Assembly: GCA_028819215.1 (NCBI GenBank)
Contig: JAPPMG010000093.1
Coordinates: forward strand, 1-33,120
Length of the DNA: 33,120 nt
Direction of reading: 5' to 3'
Source of the DNA: Bryobacterales bacterium
GTDB taxonomy: Bacteria; Acidobacteriota; Terriglobia; Bryobacterales; UBA6623
Positions 31,662 through 33,120 of the stretch are shown here, piece after piece. Each line of letters starts with the position of its first letter. The first letter of the stretch is position 1. Position numbers and translations under genes: made by a program. A model generated the notes under the pieces. That model had not been told where the DNA came from. It worked only from the letters and a program-made list of their open reading frames with translations, and did no database searches.

Positions 31662-32084
31662 TTATCGTCGCACCCTGGGATCTCTGACGAGCGGCTTGGT
31701 GACAACGTTTACATTGACCTTGTTGACGCCGCATTCGGCGATCACCGGGGCCACGATCTCCCACGGCGTGGTGCGATGGGCACGCAAGTAGATGCCGGGC
31801 TGCTCAGGGTTCTTCTCCTTGGCCAGTGCGGCGATGTCGTACACGCTTACAGGCTCGTCGCCAAAGAACAGCTCTCCCTTCGACGTGATGTTGACGTAGG
31901 CGAAGTCCTTGTCTGATGTCGCCACCTCGCGCGTGCGGGGCACATCGATCTCCAGGCCGAACTCCACGACGCCGGCCGTGATCATGAAGATGATCAGCAG
32001 CACGAGCACGACGTCAACGAATGGCGTGACGTTGATTTCGGCGATCGCGTCGTCCGAGTCAGGAGTGTTTGGTTGCAGCGCCAT
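31662..32084 (-). CDS. tolR: TolR/ExbD-family proton channel subunit
   Basis: The protein has 140 residues from ATG 32084; the longer frame to 32174 lies inside tolQ. A single N-terminal transmembrane helix (about 20-40) carries the conserved aspartate D24 in NVTPFVDVVLVLLIIFMIT, the proton-path residue of this family. The periplasmic part includes LEIDVPRTRE and the C-terminal VNVNVVTKP. The start overlaps the end of tolQ by 26 bases, so the two are cotranslated. GGAG lies about nine bases upstream of the start. It could be called exbD as well; the context with tolB and pal favours TolR. Confidence 0.93.
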   Translation of the reverse strand: MALQPNTPDSDDAIAEINVTPFVDVVLVLLIIFMITAGVVEFGLEIDVPRTREVATSDKDFAYVNITSKGELFFGDEPVSVYDIAALAKEKNPEQPGIYLRAHRTTPWEIVAPVIAECGVNKVNVNVVTKPLVRDPRVRR

Positions 32085-32922
32085 CCCTCGCTCCGTAGTC
32101 CTTCTCCGCCAGGTTAAAGAACTCCAGTCCAAAGTCTTGCATGCCGGAGCGGATTTCGCGCAGCCGTCCGGCATAGATGTTGTAGAAGATCAGCGCCGGG
32201 ATCGCTGCGAACAGCCCCAGCGCCGTCGCCAGCAGGGCTTCGGCGATGCCGGGCGCGACCGCTCGAAGCGTGGCGCCGCTGGAGGTCCCGAGGCCGCGGA
32301 ACGCCTCAAGCACACCCCAGACCGTTCCGAACAGGCCGATGAAGGGCGCCGCGGAAGCGGTCGTGGCCAGTATGCCGAGATTCTTGCGCAGCCGTGACGT
32401 CTCCTCGCTGACAGCTAGGGCGAGCGAGCGCTCCACCGAGGCGGGATTGGTGATGCGGCCGTAGGTGTTGACCTGCCGCGCGACCTCCTTGTAGCCGTGG
32501 TCAAAGACCGTCACCAGCGGCGCCGGCCGAAACTGTTCCGAGGCGGCATTGATCTCTGCCAGCTTGGCGACCCGGCGGAAGGCGTTGCGAAACGACATGT
32601 TGGCCTTAGCACTTGACGAGAGCGCGCGGTGCTTTGAGTACGCCAGCGCCCAAGACAAGATCGACATGAAGGCGAGGATCGCGAATACCACGAAGCCGAC
32701 CGGGCCGACATCGAGCAACAGACCAAGGAGCGTGGACTGCTCGACGGCAGCCGAGACCTCTTCGGCCGTGGTCAAGTCCGCTTCGGCAGCCTCTTCGGCG
32801 ACAGCCTGGAGCAGGAGTGCGACTGTTGGTGCGAATGTCAAACTTGACCCTTGGGATGGCGCCGACCGCTTGCGGTACGCTGTCGCTGGCAGGGCCGCAA
32901 GTACGGCACCTACACTATACAT
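32059..32922 (-). CDS. tolQ: TolQ/ExbB-family motor subunit
   Basis: A 287-residue inner-membrane protein that forms the proton-driven motor with TolR. Three transmembrane segments are visible: about 66-91 (VGFVVFAILAFMSILSWALA), 183-207 (ILATTASAAPFIGLFGTVWG) and 222-250 (ALLATALGLFAAIPALIFYN), the last two being the MotA/TolQ/ExbB signature. Before the first helix there are about 60 extra residues (Ala/Glu-rich, with a hydrophobic part near 28-40); either this is an extended periplasmic N-terminus or the true start lies later. A TTTATATC sequence sits just before ATG 32922 and there is no ribosome site. It is the first gene of the Tol block. Confidence 0.92.
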   Translation of the reverse strand: MYSVGAVLAALPATAYRKRSAPSQGSSLTFAPTVALLLQAVAEEAAEADLTTAEEVSAAVEQSTLLGLLLDVGPVGFVVFAILAFMSILSWALAYSKHRALSSSAKANMSFRNAFRRVAKLAEINAASEQFRPAPLVTVFDHGYKEVARQVNTYGRITNPASVERSLALAVSEETSRLRKNLGILATTASAAPFIGLFGTVWGVLEAFRGLGTSSGATLRAVAPGIAEALLATALGLFAAIPALIFYNIYAGRLREIRSGMQDFGLEFFNLAEKDYGARDGAATKHS

Positions 32923-33120
32923 TGCGCCGGATATAAATTCTAGTCCATAGTACAGTGCGTCGGTTGGACGTATGGCAGAGTCTTCGAGGGGCTGCCGAGG
33001 GAACCAGGTTGGACTTCTCAGCGCCCGCGGACGAATGCCGCGCGAGGCGGTTCCCGGTTGTCGGCCACTAGTACATCATCTCACTTAATCTGTCGGATTT
33101 GGATACAGACTCTCCAGCTT
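32923..33120. other. Region upstream of tolQ, nothing recognised
   Basis: These 198 bases hold the presumed tol promoter at the left end. The right end (about 33070-33110) is richer in A and T than the surroundings. The only open frame on the plus strand (from ATG 32972, 37 codons) has no support. No RNA gene is recognised. Confidence 0.4.
32930..32935 (-). promoter_or_regulatory. Possible -10 box (TATATC) for the tol-pal operon
   Basis: On the minus strand TATATC ends seven bases before ATG 32922; one base further upstream TTATAT reads nearly as well. The predicted start of transcription falls within two bases of the start codon. TAGAAT a few bases upstream is a competing box with a slightly longer leader. 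Confidence 0.4.

Noticed and set aside
32972..33085. 37-codon frame upstream of tolQ
   Set aside because: No ribosome site, no signal or domain, and it lies in the presumed promoter region of the tol operon.

Overview
The window looks like a piece of a high-GC Gram-negative chromosome from the phylum Acidobacteriota (a Solibacter/Bryobacter-like or related lineage). The pointers are a von Willebrand protein of the 'VWFA-related Acidobacterial domain' type, a very large Oar-like TonB-dependent receptor with an N-terminal carboxypeptidase-regulatory domain, a GMC oxidoreductase paired with a Tat-exported gluconate-2-dehydrogenase subunit 3, DUF1501 and ThuA proteins, and a Pal lipoprotein with an Ig-like insert. 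The lineage is inferred from gene content only. The first 47 bases are a pure C run that cuts through a gene; it looks like a contig-end artefact.

Layout. 1-396: truncated NfeD-like membrane protein (minus). 508-5332: TonB-dependent receptor and VWFA-domain protein (plus). 5668-8112: leuS (minus). 8243-8761: GNAT acetyltransferase (plus). 8855-9736: ThuA-like secreted protein (minus). 10126-11118: periplasmic protein joining a SurA-N-like region to a DsbA-like thioredoxin domain (plus). 11151-13279: GMC dehydrogenase and its Tat-exported partner (minus), divergent from a FlK-type hotdog thioesterase (13328-13732). 13780-15246: GltD-type flavoprotein (minus), divergent from a second ThuA-like protein (15535-16428). 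16522-17118: MsrB lipoprotein (minus). 17277-20560: nuoB, a dihaem cytochrome c peroxidase, maf and a family 2 glycosyltransferase (plus). 20713-22038: two small secreted Arg/Gly-rich proteins in tandem. 22151-24479: an aroE-like gene and a DUF1501 gene (minus). 24560-26959: UvrD/PcrA helicase (plus). 26975-32922: an operon-like series on the minus strand, read as tolQ-tolR-tolA/tonB-like-tolB-pal-ybgF-arsC.

How the genes fit together. Most of the content concerns the cell envelope: nutrient uptake (TonB receptor), periplasmic redox and repair (DsbA fusion, MsrB, cytochrome c peroxidase), oxidation of sugars or alcohols (GMC complex, ThuA proteins) and outer-membrane integrity (Tol-Pal). Several housekeeping genes stand away from their usual partners (nuoB without other nuo genes, gltD without gltB, arsC without other ars genes).

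Two patterns are not explained by gene content. First, at least seven genes have a TAnnnT box only 6-9 bases before the start codon, which suggests leaderless or nearly leaderless mRNAs. Second, the two Arg/Gly-rich secreted protein genes share an upstream element (TTTACA, 27-28 bases, TTCGTCTARTCAA), similar leader lengths and terminator-like hairpins with identical arms. They look like a co-regulated envelope pair and are the best candidate here for something undescribed. I saw no tRNA, rRNA, CRISPR array, insertion sequence or phage gene.
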